From positions 1 through 5,302 of the forward strand of contig JBILFK010000113.1 of NCBI GenBank assembly GCA_044351685.1: 5,302 bases of DNA, written 5' to 3'. This document shows, one piece after another, positions 5,113 to 5,302 of the stretch; positions within the stretch are counted from its first letter, which is position 1, and each line of letters opens with the position of its first letter. Origin of the DNA: JALHRI01 sp044351685. Its GTDB lineage: Bacteria; Pseudomonadota; Alphaproteobacteria; Rickettsiales; UBA3002. The position numbers and the translations under genes are program-made. The notes beneath the pieces were generated by a model. That model was not told the origin of the DNA. It searched no databases and worked only from the letters and a program-made list of their open reading frames with translations.

Positions 5113-5177
5113 ATCCGGCTCAACAATAAAAAACATCCCTTCTTCTCGCTTTCTTTTAACTTACGCTCGCAGGTTCC

Positions 5178-5302
5178 ATGAAGTTTTCTTCCAAAACCGC
5201 CCGTGATAGAGAAATGCGTCAGCTCAATCGTCAGCTGATGGGTGTTAGTATCATTTCGCTGTTACTCATGATTTTTCTTTATACGGGCTTTGTTGCTGCT
5301 TA
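5178..5302 (+). CDS. Start of an unrecognised small membrane protein, cut by window edge
   Basis: From the ATG at 5178 an open frame of 41 codons reaches the right edge; the last two visible bases are TA, so it may continue or stop right there. The first 21 residues are polar and basic (MKFSSKTARDREMRQLNRQL). They are followed by a hydrophobic stretch, about 22-41 (GVSIISLLLMIFLYTGFVAA), that would span the membrane once. By the positive-inside rule the N-terminus would face the cytosol. AGG at 5171-5173, 4 nt before the ATG, is a modest ribosome-binding site, and a possible promoter lies at 5086-5112. I do not recognise a family from this fragment. The coding call rests on the start context and the amphipathic-then-hydrophobic layout. 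Confidence 0.55.
   Translation, partial: MKFSSKTARDREMRQLNRQLMGVSIISLLLMIFLYTGFVAA

Noticed and set aside
5160..5169. CTTACGCTCG, identical to part of the left repeat arm (898-907)
   Set aside because: Only 10 bases match and the flanking AAAGT/ACTTT arms are missing, so it is not a further copy of the repeat.

Overview
The window looks like chromosomal DNA of an alphaproteobacterium with fairly balanced base composition. The main reasons are a cysteine-free, Rickettsia/Micavibrio-like ribosomal protein L33, a yajC-secD pair, and a squalene/phytoene-synthase-fold protein of the NDUFAF6 type, which in alphaproteobacteria often lies close to secD/secF. No genus can be named from the sequence alone. 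No phage, plasmid, CRISPR, tRNA or rRNA gene was seen.

Layout. Positions 1-791 hold the 5' part of galU (UDP-glucose pyrophosphorylase) on the minus strand, cut off by the left edge. Positions 792-1108 are a divergent non-coding gap. It contains a plausible promoter towards rpmG and an elaborate element of about 200 bp (885-1086): two related repeat arms in opposite orientation flank three back-to-back hairpins. From 1109 to 3398 runs a probable operon on the plus strand: rpmG (L33), yajC and secD. It closes with a strong bidirectional terminator (3403-3430), and no secF follows. On the minus strand, 3450-4196 encodes an iron superoxide dismutase with a Tat signal peptide and a second, better-equipped internal start that would give a cytosolic enzyme. 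Divergent from it, 42 bp away, 4239-5072 encodes the NDUFAF6-like protein. After a 105 bp gap with a possible promoter, the start of a small membrane protein (5178 onward) runs off the right edge.

How the genes fit together. YajC and SecD are parts of the Sec holotranslocon; SecD needs SecF, which must be encoded elsewhere. The NDUFAF6-like protein lacks the Asp-rich catalytic motifs of prenyl synthases and is more likely an assembly or scaffold factor, by analogy with the mitochondrial complex I factor. The commonly seen order yajC-secD-secF-(Mth938/NDUFAF3-like)-(NDUFAF6-like) appears broken here: secF and the NDUFAF3-like gene are absent and sodB sits in their place. The most unusual items are the multi-hairpin element, the two-start Tat/cytosolic SodB, and this rearranged locus.
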